Of a stretch of DNA of 18,571 nt, positions 6,523 through 14,018 are shown piece after piece; within the stretch, counting starts at the first letter, position 1; the number at the start of each line of letters is the position of its first letter. The DNA lies in assembly GCA_013138755.1 (NCBI GenBank), contig WTCC01000199.1:1-18571 (forward strand), written 5' to 3'. A program made the position numbers and the translations under genes. This DNA is from Gammaproteobacteria bacterium (lineage in GTDB: Bacteria; Pseudomonadota; Gammaproteobacteria; SZUA-229). The notes beneath the pieces were generated by a model. The model did not search any database. It saw nothing but the letters and a program-made list of their open reading frames with translations, and was not told where the DNA came from.

Positions 6523-7132
6523 GATAGCCTCCGCTGTTTTGGTTTACTTGTTGTAGATTCGCCTGTGGTGATTTATCGAATGGTAAGTTGGTCTGTTTCT
6601 GCGAGAATTGATTAACGACCGTCATTAATTGTGCATTGATATCATCGTTGCTAATTTGACCTTGATCGCTATCAAAGTTCTCATAAAAACTTGGTAATGA
6701 AAAACTGGCGACAACTTCCCCGTCAAAAAATGGTGCTGATGTTGTCGCTGTTGCCAGTACGCTGGATGCACCACCGGGTCCTGGTGATGTCGCAAGAAAC
6801 AGCATGGGTTTATTTTGAAAGACTTTAGGGTTGATGCGTGATGCCCAGTCAAAGATGTTTTTATAAGCAACGGTGTAAGACCCATTGTGCTCGGCAAAGG
6901 AAATAATTACGGCATCGCTTTCGCCAATCTTGGTTAAAAAGTCTTTTGCCAGCTGTGGTTGCCCGAGGTCTGCCTCTCTGTCTTCACTGAATAAAGGTAG
7001 CTCGTAGTCATTTAGATCTAACATCTCGACTTCATTCTTATCATCGGTAGTCAATAAGCGCGTTGCGTAACTAGCTAACTGTTTATTTATTGATTTTTTA
7101 CTGCTGCTGGCAGCGAATGCGAGTATGTTCAT
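6515..7132 (-). CDS. NAD(P)H-dependent FMN reductase family oxidoreductase
   Basis: A 205-residue flavodoxin-fold protein. The N-terminal LAFAASSSKKSINKQLA matches the FMN phosphate-binding loop of the NADPH-dependent FMN reductase family (AzoR/ChrR/ArsH-like small reductases). EHNGSYTVAYKNIFDW corresponds to the family's PEYNxSxPgxLKNaiDW signature. Members reduce FMN, quinones, azo dyes or chromate with NAD(P)H in the cytoplasm. The C-terminal 30 or so residues are an Asn/Gln-rich tail. A GGAG site precedes the ATG by eight bases. It is the first gene of a two-gene operon with the pirin and is transcribed divergently from a LysR regulator across a 149-bp gap. That gap contains a GATT-N7-AATC dyad (7220-7234) that could be a regulator site. 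Confidence 0.88.
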   Translation of the reverse strand: MNILAFAASSSKKSINKQLASYATRLLTTDDKNEVEMLDLNDYELPLFSEDREADLGQPQLAKDFLTKIGESDAVIISFAEHNGSYTVAYKNIFDWASRINPKVFQNKPMLFLATSPGPGGASSVLATATTSAPFFDGEVVASFSLPSFYENFDSDQGQISNDDINAQLMTVVNQFSQKQTNLPFDKSPQANLQQVNQNSGGYHE

Positions 7133-7281
7133 TTTTCTACTCCAATTTTGGTTTATTGCGTGTTTTCGCTTGAATTTCGTTAAATTAAGTGTAGATTGTT
7201 ACCAATTAATTATAAATACGATTATTAGAAAATCATTGTTTCCAAATGACTTGTAATGATCGGCTATAGTAAAGGCAGGAT

Positions 7282-8187
7282 ATGGTTCAAAGAGTCGCTA
7301 ATACAGACCTTCTTGATGGTGTTGCGGTGTTTGTTGGTGTGATAAATACCGGTTCGTTCACTGCTGCTGCCGAAGCATTGGGGCACTCGACATCGTATGT
7401 CAGTAAAACGGTGAGCCGTCTGGAAAAGCGTCTGGGTAGTCGATTGTTGAATCGCACCACGCGAACCATCAGTCTGACGGATGTGGGCAAGTCTTATTTC
7501 GAGCGGTGTAATCAGATCATCATCGATGCAGAAAATGCAGAGCGATCGATCAGTCAATTACAAGATACGCCCCGTGGATTATTGCGAGTGAATGCGCCGG
7601 TGAGTTTTGGTTCGATCTATCTTCTCGATCATCTGTCTAAATTTATGAACAGTTTTCCCGAGATTTCACTTGAGGTCGAATTTAATGATCGCATGATCGA
7701 TGTCGTGGCAGAAGGTTATGATGTGGTTATACGTGCTGGTCAAATACCAGATTCTAATCTGGTAGCGCGTAAGTTCACTACGTCGAAGAGTATCGTTGTA
7801 GGGTCGCCGGATTATTTTAAAAAAAATGGACGACCTGAAACGGCGAATGAATTAGAGCATCATGCGTGTCTGGCATATTCATTAATACCAAACCCGACGC
7901 TTTGGGAATTTATAAAAGACGGCAACCGAACAGCGGTTAAGATTACACCTCGATTGATGTGCAACAATGCCGCGGTAGAAGTAGCTATGGCTGTAAATGG
8001 CGTCGGTATTGGGCGCATACCTTTATTTTGCTGTGAACAGGAATTAGCAAATGGAGAGTTAGAAATAATATTAGATGATTATGAGCAAACTGAAATAGGA
8101 GTGTATGCAGTATTCCCTCATCGTCAATACCTGACAGCAAAGGTGAGAGCGTTTGTTGATTTTCTTGTGGAAAGGTTTGAATCATGA
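7282..8187 (+). CDS. LysR family transcriptional regulator
   Basis: A 301-residue protein with the LysR layout. An N-terminal winged helix-turn-helix (helices at about residues 27-48, TAAAEALGHSTSYVSKTVSR) is followed by a linker helix and a periplasmic-binding-protein-like effector domain. The wing is in LNRTTRTISLTDVG. The divergent arrangement with the FMN reductase/pirin operon suggests it regulates that operon and itself from the shared 149-bp gap. The stop codon overlaps the start of the downstream cupin gene (ATGA at 8184-8187), so the cupin is probably part of the same regulon. The ribosome site is weak (AGG, about six bases upstream). The effector ligand is unknown. Confidence 0.92.
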   Translation: MVQRVANTDLLDGVAVFVGVINTGSFTAAAEALGHSTSYVSKTVSRLEKRLGSRLLNRTTRTISLTDVGKSYFERCNQIIIDAENAERSISQLQDTPRGLLRVNAPVSFGSIYLLDHLSKFMNSFPEISLEVEFNDRMIDVVAEGYDVVIRAGQIPDSNLVARKFTTSKSIVVGSPDYFKKNGRPETANELEHHACLAYSLIPNPTLWEFIKDGNRTAVKITPRLMCNNAAVEVAMAVNGVGIGRIPLFCCEQELANGELEIILDDYEQTEIGVYAVFPHRQYLTAKVRAFVDFLVERFES

Positions 8188-8513
8188 GAGCAGAAAATAT
8201 TTTTTCCTCGATACCTGAAAATCTTGTTGATGAAAGTGTAGAGTTATTGCTGCGAGGTGAATCTGTAAGAGTAGAGAGAATTATATCTAAGGGTCATGTC
8301 TCACCCGCCACTGGCTGGTACGATCAGGAAGATGATGAATGGGTGCTACTGTTAACAGGTGCCGCCATTATCGCTTTTGAAAATGACATCGATTTAAACC
8401 TTGTTGCTGGAGACCATATAAAAATACCTGCGCATACCAGGCACAAGGTTAAATGGACGGATCCTGAGGCGGAGACGGTATGGTTAGCTATTCATTATAG
8501 AAGTCTCGGTTAG
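8184..8513 (+). CDS. Small single-domain cupin protein
   Basis: A 109-residue cupin beta-barrel protein. Motif 1 is seen as WYDQEDDEWVLLLTGAAIIAF (residues 46-66), with Glu52 in place of the usual metal-binding Glu. Motif 2 is GDHIKIPAHTRHKV, with His84 and His87. His104 in AIHYRS may complete the site. It belongs to the group of stand-alone cupins annotated only as cupin domain-containing protein. The ATG overlaps the stop of the LysR gene by four bases, indicating translational coupling. Its tie to a LysR/pirin/FMN-reductase cluster suggests a role in detoxifying or modifying the same small molecule, but that is inference. Confidence 0.85.
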   Translation: MRAENIFSSIPENLVDESVELLLRGESVRVERIISKGHVSPATGWYDQEDDEWVLLLTGAAIIAFENDIDLNLVAGDHIKIPAHTRHKVKWTDPEAETVWLAIHYRSLG

Positions 8514-8664
8514 GTCAGTAATTCATACGCCAGTACTAAAGTAGTAATTAAACCGACCATCCATGTTGTCGTTTTTAAATAGGGTACTTCAAAATAATAA
8601 AGAGGTCCCTACATCAACCTGACTCAAATGTTAACCAGTAAAGTTTGTTTGATAAATCATTCAT
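8510..8664 (-). pseudogene. Possible frameshifted small membrane-protein gene
   Basis: On the minus strand an ATG at 8664 with an AGGGGTGA ribosome site reads MNDLSNKLYWLTFESG before a TGA. A different frame (8608 to 8510) then reads GPLYYFEVPYLKT, followed by a hydrophobic helix and AYELLT before TAA. Joined, they would make a small one- or two-helix membrane protein of about 50 residues. At least two indels are needed to connect them, so if real it is dead. It overlaps the cupin stop codon by four bases. Family not recognised. The remainder of the 267-bp gap, 8665-8780, would be the leader region of the second LysR gene. Confidence 0.35.
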
Positions 8665-8769
8665 CTAGATCACCCCTATAATCAGTTAAATTTTATAGTT
8701 GTCTGTTATGTTGATGAAATGACTGTAGCAATTCAGATAAAGGTCGTGTGCAGACATAAACGACGATAT

Positions 8770-8789
8770 ACTATTCAATTATGAATAGT
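8770..8789 (+). promoter_or_regulatory. Inverted repeat spanning the second LysR start codon
   Basis: Arms ACTATTC (8770-8776) and GAATAGT (8783-8789) flank a 6-nt centre that includes the first two bases of the ATG at 8781. It could be an autoregulatory operator or an RNA hairpin hiding the start. The gene has no recognisable ribosome binding site. Confidence 0.4.
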
Positions 8790-9677
8790 ATGAATTGGGA
8801 TGGTTTTCGTTACTTTACTGCTGCTGCGGAAGCTGGCAGTTTGTCAGGAGCGGCGATATCACTGGACTCGAATCAGTCGACGGTTGGTCGGCATATCGAT
8901 GCACTTGAAACGGCACTAAGCATTAAATTATTTCAACGTTCTGTTAAAGGCTTAAGTCTGACCGAAGAAGGGCAGGCTGTTTATGAGCAGGCGCAACATA
9001 TTCAGAACTCGATCGTTAAGATTCAGCGCATCGTTCAAGGTGGTGAAGAGACCGCTACGGGTACGGTACGTTTATCTCTGCCCGAAGGTCTGGGCCAGGA
9101 AGTTATCATTCCTGCACTTGACCTTTTTTATCAGCAATACCCGAATGTAAAACTTATCTTTAACGTGTCTGCCTCTACTGCCAACATCACGCAGGGGGAA
9201 GCCGATGTCGCCGTTCGGCTTTTTCGACCAGAAGAACCCGACCTGGTTATTAAATACCTAAATGAAATGAAACTGGGTCTGTATGCTTCAAAAGGCTATG
9301 AAAAAAATTATGGTCTACCAAAGCAATTAAAAGATTTACGTAAACATCGAGTTATAACTTATGGCGATTTTTTGTCTATATTGCCAGAGAATCAGTGGTT
9401 ACTTAATCATTCGGATGATGCCTTAAGAATTTTGAGTAGTGACAGTACGGTGACGAGATTTAAGGCGACGGTATCTGGTGTTGGTATTTCTTTACAGCCG
9501 GAAATATTGGCGAAAACGGATCCTGATTTAATTCATCTGTTTAAATCAGCGAAACTACCCGCGCATAAAGTCTGGCTGGTCTATCACAAAGATGTAAGAC
9601 ACATGTCACGGATACGTGCTGTTGTTGATTTTTTATCGGATTGTTTAGGCGACGTGCTAAAAGAGCCCGTGAGTTAA
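8781..9677 (+). CDS. LysR family transcriptional regulator
   Basis: A 298-residue LysR-type regulator. The helix-turn-helix is at residues 21-43, with the characteristic NQSTVGRHIDALE recognition helix, and the wing has LFQRSVKGLSLTEEG. The effector domain then covers residues 95-290. The NQSTVGR-type N-terminus and start WDGFRYF mark a different LysR subgroup from the regulator at 7282. The start could be at 8781 or at Met4 (8790); neither has a ribosome site, and an inverted repeat covers the first. It is not divergent from an obvious target: upstream lies only the suspected dead membrane-protein gene, downstream the convergent TerC gene. Its stop codon directly abuts the TerC stop, with zero bases between and no terminator. 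Confidence 0.9.
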   Translation: MNSMNWDGFRYFTAAAEAGSLSGAAISLDSNQSTVGRHIDALETALSIKLFQRSVKGLSLTEEGQAVYEQAQHIQNSIVKIQRIVQGGEETATGTVRLSLPEGLGQEVIIPALDLFYQQYPNVKLIFNVSASTANITQGEADVAVRLFRPEEPDLVIKYLNEMKLGLYASKGYEKNYGLPKQLKDLRKHRVITYGDFLSILPENQWLLNHSDDALRILSSDSTVTRFKATVSGVGISLQPEILAKTDPDLIHLFKSAKLPAHKVWLVYHKDVRHMSRIRAVVDFLSDCLGDVLKEPVS

Positions 9678-10478
9678 CTACATCCAGCTCCTATCGGCGA
9701 TAGCACGCTCCTGTTTAAGTAATTGCAATTTTTTGCGATAACGTGATTGCACGATGTTTACCAGTACGACAACGGCTATCACGAAATAAAATGTTGCTTT
9801 ACCCATCGGTTCAATTGCGTGACCCGCGAATTGTAGGTGTGAAAGGTGTCCGCCTTCTGACACCAGCATGATACCCACTAAAAATAATACAAATAAACCA
9901 ACGACTTCATACATACGGTTTTTTTGTAAAAACGAGGCCACTTCATCAGCAAGCCAGATCATCAATATGCCACCGATCACGATGGCAGTTGCCATCACAG
10001 CGAATACATCGGTAAAAGCTAGTGCGCTTAGTATCGAGTCGAATGAAAAGATGGCGTTCATAGTTACTATCCAGAACAGAGCAGAATAGTATGAGCGTTG
10101 GCGTGGCTGCGCTAGTCCTTCTTCTTCCAGTGACATCATGTGGAGGATTTCTTTCATCGCGGTGTACAGGATAAATACCCCACCGAATAGTACGATCAAG
10201 CTATGTAGGTTAAAGCTGCCGCTCGCCAGTCCCTGTAGATCTATTTCGAATAAAGTTCCCTGGAATGTTGTGATGACCTCCATCACAGCGAATAATAGTA
10301 CCAATCGCAATATAACAGCCAGAGCGATACCGATCTTTCTGAGCTGCGCCTGTTTCTCCGGTGCAACACGTTTTGACTCGATAGCGATGTAAAGTAGATT
10401 GTCGAAACCTAATACTGCTTGCAGCATAACGAGTAAAAAGAGGTTGATCAGGTTTTCAAGAGTGAATAAAGTTTCCAT
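9678..10478 (-). CDS. TerC family integral membrane protein
   Basis: A 266-residue protein with seven or so membrane helices. It carries the two acidic motifs of the TerC fold: GFDNLLY (residues 24-30, helix 1) and FSFDSILSAL (residues 144-153). These Asp residues line the presumed metal site. Characterised family members (Alx, MeeF, YkoY) export manganese; others are linked to tellurite resistance or to metalation of exported enzymes. There is a basic C-terminal tail (QSRYRKKLQLLKQ). I saw no yybP-ykoY-type manganese riboswitch in the short upstream gap. Single gene, convergent with the LysR gene and divergent from the small acidic protein gene. Confidence 0.88.
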   Translation of the reverse strand: METLFTLENLINLFLLVMLQAVLGFDNLLYIAIESKRVAPEKQAQLRKIGIALAVILRLVLLFAVMEVITTFQGTLFEIDLQGLASGSFNLHSLIVLFGGVFILYTAMKEILHMMSLEEEGLAQPRQRSYYSALFWIVTMNAIFSFDSILSALAFTDVFAVMATAIVIGGILMIWLADEVASFLQKNRMYEVVGLFVLFLVGIMLVSEGGHLSHLQFAGHAIEPMGKATFYFVIAVVVLVNIVQSRYRKKLQLLKQERAIADRSWM

Positions 10479-10610
10479 GGCTTGAACTCATTACTATGAC
10501 GTGGCGCATTTTACCTTACTGAGGGCATCAAACTAGATTTGACCTTGGTATTTATTGTATTAAACTGTCGGATATATTTTTTATTGAATAAATGTAGAGT
10601 AATCAAACAC

Positions 10611-10895
10611 ATGTCAGAATCAGATATTGAAAACTGGATGCACGCAACAGATGAAGAAAGAATAAACACTCTTGCCGGTTGGGATGTTGAAAATGATGAA
10701 GGTAGAGATGTCGTCGATGATGTTGCTGCGCTGCTGCTGAAAGAATGCGTTTATGATGTATTGCGTACTGAAGTTGTTAAGACGGATGGATGCTGGCAGG
10801 TATTGGCCTATGCAGATTCTGATTATGATAGTTTGAAAGACAGGGATATAGACTTTCTTGGTTTTAAGCTGGTATTTAGAAAGACCACTAAATAA
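10611..10895 (+). CDS. Small acidic hypothetical protein
   Basis: The open frame begins at 10539, but I prefer the ATG at 10611 (MSESDIENWMHATDEER), which gives a compact 94-residue protein. The extra upstream 24 residues are hydrophobic and basic, unlike the rest, and overlap the likely promoter region. The protein is strongly acidic in its first half (DVENDEGRDVVDDVAALLLKECVYDV). A mixed strand/helix C-terminal half ends DFLGFKLVFRKTTK. No signal peptide, no membrane helix, two cysteines, no recognised family. The VF530-type gene follows after 40 bp, so they may share a transcript that ends at the terminator near 11353. Confidence 0.55.
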   Translation: MSESDIENWMHATDEERINTLAGWDVENDEGRDVVDDVAALLLKECVYDVLRTEVVKTDGCWQVLAYADSDYDSLKDRDIDFLGFKLVFRKTTK

Positions 10896-10935
10896 AATAT
10901 TACTAACGTGACTCATTGTACCTGAGTTATTTTAT

Positions 10936-11181
10936 ATGAGTCATCAGCAACCTAATAATCCTCTTCACGGCAAAACACTCGAGCATATCGTGAATAGTCT
11001 GGTGGAACAGTACGGCTGGGAAAAGCTGGGTTCTCTTATCGATATCCGTTGTTTCAAGAATGACCCATCAGTGAAATCAAGTCTGAAGTTTCTGCGTAAA
11101 TCGCAATGGGCAAGAGAGATGGTTGAGAAGTTATATATTGCTGCGCAGAAAGAGAAAAATCCGTGGTTGTCTAAAAAATAG
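10936..11181 (+). CDS. VF530 family (DUF2132) small protein
   Basis: This 81-residue protein fits the VF530/DUF2132 family along its whole length. It has [40 protein letters not shown] and [20 protein letters not shown] in order. VF530 from Vibrio fischeri has a solved structure and was proposed to bind DNA; no firm biological role is known. The tail after residue 70 is Lys-rich. No strong ribosome site precedes the ATG. It lies 40 bp after the acidic protein gene in the same direction and 124 bp before a strong terminator. Confidence 0.9.
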   Translation: MSHQQPNNPLHGKTLEHIVNSLVEQYGWEKLGSLIDIRCFKNDPSVKSSLKFLRKSQWAREMVEKLYIAAQKEKNPWLSKK

Positions 11182-11304
11182 TACTTCTTTCTTTTTATTA
11201 CTTAAAATCATATCAGATGAAATGTTTTTTTATATCAGGAAAGGTTGCCTGTAGTGACAACTGAATAAAAATTAAAGCATCATAAAACCCGGGGAAGAAC
11301 GAAC

Positions 11305-11353
11305 AGTGGCAGAGCGTAATAGATATTATTGCTCTCTGCCACTTGGTTTTTTT
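11305..11353 (+). terminator. Strong intrinsic terminator
   Basis: A perfect 10-bp stem, AGTGGCAGAG (11305-11314) with CTCTGCCACT (11334-11343), closes a 19-nt loop and is followed by TGG and seven T residues (11347-11353). The T-run marks it as working on the plus strand. It would end transcripts coming from the VF530 gene or from any short RNA gene in the 11182-11304 gap, where I see no coding sequence. Confidence 0.85.
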
Positions 11354-11407
11354 AGCAAGGTGTGTTTTTGTTGTATAGCGTAGCGGTAAGCCAGGTGATT
11401 AAAGGGG

Positions 11408-12214
11408 TTACCAGGGTAGTATTTTGTTCATGCTTGCCATTGTTGGAGCAACATTGCGAGTCAATACATTCAGGTCTTTACTTACCTGCCCCATATTGCC
11501 GTTAAGCTGCTGCATATTGGTGTTTATAGAAGCGGTATCATTACTCATGTTGCCCATACTTCCTGACATATTACTTACGTCTTTCTGCATAAGTTGCATA
11601 TTAGCAGACATATTGGACATGGCTGTTTCCATCACTGACACTACATAAAACATATAAAAAACACCAACGACTGCAATGATGGCACCGGGGATGGCGATTA
11701 AACGGTTTCGGCCGGTACGCTGCTTCAGCATCGTATTCACATGTTCAATCTTTTTATCTTGTAACTCTCCCTGTTGAGTCATTTCCTTCAGGTTCTGTTT
11801 ATGATTATTCATCATAGCGTCGGACAGGTTCTTGAAAATATCCAGGTTAAATTCTGCTTTTTCAGTGTTGTGGTCTTTTATCTGACCAAAAGCACCTTGT
11901 AGAGATTGATACAGGTTGGTCATCTCTTTTTGATGCTCTTCACCCTGTTTGCTGGAGCTGTTAGATAATGTGCTAAAGCCGTCACGCACTTCTTCGATTA
12001 ATGCAGAAATCTGTTTATCCCTGCTTTTGCGCTGGCTGTTCATTTCCTCAACAACCGATTGAATAGATGCTTCAACTGATGGTGTCTGTTTGACGGTTTT
12101 TTCAGTTGCCTTGAGAGCAGCTTTTTTCACACTTCTGCTTTTATTTTTTGCAACAGATTTTTTAGTAGGAGCGAGTTTTTTAGTTGGTGCTTTCGTAGGT
12201 TTTTTTTCTGACAT
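11408..12214 (-). CDS. Membrane-anchored coiled-coil protein with Lys-rich tail and Met-core periplasmic coil
   Basis: A 268-residue protein with four visible parts. Residues 1-43 are Lys/Ala/Thr/Pro-rich, histone H1-like (KKPTKAPTKKLAPTKKSVAK). Residues 45-168 are a charged helical segment. Residues 172-195 form one membrane helix. Residues 195-255 form a heptad coiled coil. In the last part the a/d positions run uninterrupted at 4-3 spacing from Met195 to Val255, and nine of the first eleven such positions up to Ile230 or so are Met or Val, mostly Met. Twelve Met occur in the final 74 residues. The Lys-rich side should be cytoplasmic, the Met-rich coil periplasmic. It ends NVAPTMASMNKILPW. 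No enzyme motif; family not recognised. The Spy-like gene lies 40 bp upstream in the same direction, so the two may form an operon. Confidence 0.75.
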   Translation of the reverse strand: MSEKKPTKAPTKKLAPTKKSVAKNKSRSVKKAALKATEKTVKQTPSVEASIQSVVEEMNSQRKSRDKQISALIEEVRDGFSTLSNSSSKQGEEHQKEMTNLYQSLQGAFGQIKDHNTEKAEFNLDIFKNLSDAMMNNHKQNLKEMTQQGELQDKKIEHVNTMLKQRTGRNRLIAIPGAIIAVVGVFYMFYVVSVMETAMSNMSANMQLMQKDVSNMSGSMGNMSNDTASINTNMQQLNGNMGQVSKDLNVLTRNVAPTMASMNKILPW

Positions 12215-12254
12215 AGTCTTATAGTGGGGTGGTTTATCTTGAATAAAAAATTGA

Positions 12255-12752
12255 TTATCGCTTGCTCATATATATATCAGGTAGTGTTACGCCTATTTGT
12301 TTATCGGCCAGAACAAGAAAAAAACTTTCCCAGTTATTTCTGTTAAAGGTATTTATTACCAGTTCCCGGCATGACAGTTTGTATTCCAGCATTTCTCTTT
12401 GAAGTCTGAATACGTTGTTCTGCATTTGAATGAGTCTAGCGGATGAAACGTTTGGTGAAAGTGCTGCTTCTTTTATTTCGACGCGTCTATGTGCGATCTC
12501 ATTCACGGCAGTTGTTAGGTTTTTCCCATTGATCTTGCGCCAGTTGAGTAGAGAATTTAATTGTTCATCAGTTAATTCAATAACATCACTGTTTTCGATG
12601 ATGACGGGAAGCAAGCTTGGTAAGTAACTGATTTTATCCAGTTTATCGATGTGTTTTTCAGTATATTGTTTATTGCTGCTGAGCTCCGCCAGGGCTGTTC
12701 CTGTTGTTAATATTAGAGTTATTAAACTGATGAGTAGGGTGCTAAATTTCAT
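12255..12752 (-). CDS. Small periplasmic helical protein, Spy/CpxP-like
   Basis: A 165-residue protein starting with a clear signal peptide (MKFSTLLISLITLILTTGTA, then LA-E, cleavage after residue 22). The mature part is all helical. It contains LTDEQLNSLLNWR (60-72), AHRRVEIKEAAL and RLQREMLEYKLSC, and ends with an NNWESFFLVLAD helix. This LTxxQ-type helix followed by long paired helices and a second Q/N-W-x-x-F helix resembles the Spy/CpxP/heavy-metal-resistance fold of periplasmic chaperones and sensors. The match is structural in style and not secure. There is one cysteine (128). It is the first of two minus-strand genes and is divergent from DUF502 across an AT-rich 175-bp gap. Confidence 0.65.
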   Translation of the reverse strand: MKFSTLLISLITLILTTGTALAELSSNKQYTEKHIDKLDKISYLPSLLPVIIENSDVIELTDEQLNSLLNWRKINGKNLTTAVNEIAHRRVEIKEAALSPNVSSARLIQMQNNVFRLQREMLEYKLSCRELVINTFNRNNWESFFLVLADKQIGVTLPDIYMSKR

Positions 12753-12927
12753 ATTCCGGTATCTTTTGTGGTTAATCTTTTCCTTTAATCTATTAATATA
12801 TTATAAAATACTAAATAACTCTACTAAAAGGCATAAAAGTATTAAAAATATTTATTGCCATTCACTCTCCCTGTTATGATTGCGGGCTTTATAACTGAGC
12901 GTCTGACTTTATTTCCATGGTGTCCTA

Positions 12928-13515
12928 ATGTTTAAATCAACCAGTAAAACTTTACTTACAGGGTTTATCACCTTGTTTCCCGTCGTTCTGACTATTTATT
13001 TTTTATACTGGCTGGCCGTTACTTCAGAAAATATTATGGGTGCGGCTATACAGTGGGTGCTACCGCAAGCGTTATATTTTCCTGGCCTCGGTATGATGGC
13101 TGGGCTGGTTGTTGTGTTTGTCGTTGGTTTGCTGATGAAAGCGATTTTAATACGGCAGTTATTTGGTTTAGGCGAAAAAATTCTTTATCGCCTGCCACTG
13201 ATAAAAACGGTCTATCGAGCGATGCGTGATCTGTTTGAATTTTTTACGCCGAAGAAAGAAGGCTTGGGTCAGGTCGTCGCAGTAACATACGACGGAATTG
13301 AAATGATTGGTTTTGTTACTCAGACAGATGAACAGCGCCTGCCAGAGTCTTTCCGAGACCAGGATAAAGTGCTGGTCTATCTGCCGATGAGTTATATGAT
13401 CGGTGGTTTTACTCTGTTTATTCCACGTGAGCATGTGCGCCCGATAAATATGAGTATGGAAGAGGCAATGCGTTTTGCTTTGACCGCAGGGATAACGGGT
13501 AAAAGCGCCGATTGA
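12928..13515 (+). CDS. DUF502 family membrane protein
   Basis: This 195-residue protein matches DUF502 along its length. It has a basic N-terminus with TGFITLFPVVLTIYFLYW as the first membrane helix (about 9-31). A second helix is at about 55-77. Then come the conserved LPLIKTVYRAMRDLFEFF segment and the soluble C-terminal domain with VLVYLPMSYMIGGFTLFIP. Members are widespread in bacteria; the biochemical function is unknown. The upstream gap (12753-12927) is AT-rich and shared with the divergent Spy-like gene; no promoter stands out. The gene is convergent with the OsmC gene, with 43 bp between. There a short hairpin (AAGGG/CCCTT type, around 13516-13536) may help end transcription. Confidence 0.92.
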   Translation: MFKSTSKTLLTGFITLFPVVLTIYFLYWLAVTSENIMGAAIQWVLPQALYFPGLGMMAGLVVVFVVGLLMKAILIRQLFGLGEKILYRLPLIKTVYRAMRDLFEFFTPKKEGLGQVVAVTYDGIEMIGFVTQTDEQRLPESFRDQDKVLVYLPMSYMIGGFTLFIPREHVRPINMSMEEAMRFALTAGITGKSAD

Positions 13516-13558
13516 TGAAAGGGGGTGGGTGTTACCCTTGCGTTACTTTTGCTAAAAA

Positions 13559-13984
13559 TTATGCGGCTTCGAAGCTTGCTGAAAGATGGGTATTGGGAAT
13601 CGTTTTCAGATTTATTGAAACTGGACACAATGCCATACGTGCCGAAATAGAATCCACTATCTCTTTAGTTGCTTCGCCTTTTCTATACTTACCTTTGAAT
13701 TCGACATTGAGTGTCCCGACGTCTCGGTGTTCGCTAGCGATTACGGTTAGCAATCCTTCACCTGAATCCAGTGTAAGTCCGTATTCGGCAGCATTTTTTC
13801 TAAAGTACATGTGCTGACAGGTGAGTATGGCATACATAAATACATCGAAGCCGGGAGTGTAGATAGTGAGATCGAATTCTTGCCAGTTGTCTTCAACTAG
13901 ATGTTCGACATGCAGTTGTGCGATTTCATTTTCATCACCGCTGTAACTGGATTGTAATAGCATCTGGAAAGTTGTGTCACTCAT
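13559..13984 (-). CDS. OsmC family protein
   Basis: A 141-residue protein with the OsmC/Ohr layout: an N-terminal beta domain, then a long helix carrying the first cysteine (Cys56, LTCQHMYFRKNAAEYG). A central segment (LTVIASEHRDVGTLNVEFKG) follows, and then the second cysteine in ARMALCPVSINLK (Cys120). The spacing and CPV context match the peroxidatic and resolving cysteines of OsmC proteins, which reduce organic or inorganic peroxides with thiol partners. Overall similarity to well-known members is modest, so the exact substrate is open. An FNR-like site with a matching -10 element lies upstream, suggesting low-oxygen induction. The ribosome site is weak. The gene stands alone. Confidence 0.75.
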   Translation of the reverse strand: MSDTTFQMLLQSSYSGDENEIAQLHVEHLVEDNWQEFDLTIYTPGFDVFMYAILTCQHMYFRKNAAEYGLTLDSGEGLLTVIASEHRDVGTLNVEFKGKYRKGEATKEIVDSISARMALCPVSINLKTIPNTHLSASFEAA

Positions 13985-14018
13985 TCTTTTACTCGTTCTG
14001 TAAGCTATAGATGCTCTA

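Noticed and set aside
6662..6675. Perfect FNR consensus TTGAT-CGCT-ATCAA
   Set aside because: It lies well inside the FMN reductase coding region, where the codons for Asp-Ser-Asp-Gln produce it by chance; there is no promoter or gene start nearby.
10479..10610. Possible manganese (yybP-ykoY) riboswitch before the TerC-like gene
   Set aside because: The gap is only about 130 bp shared with a divergent gene, and I see no matching hairpins or conserved loop motifs.
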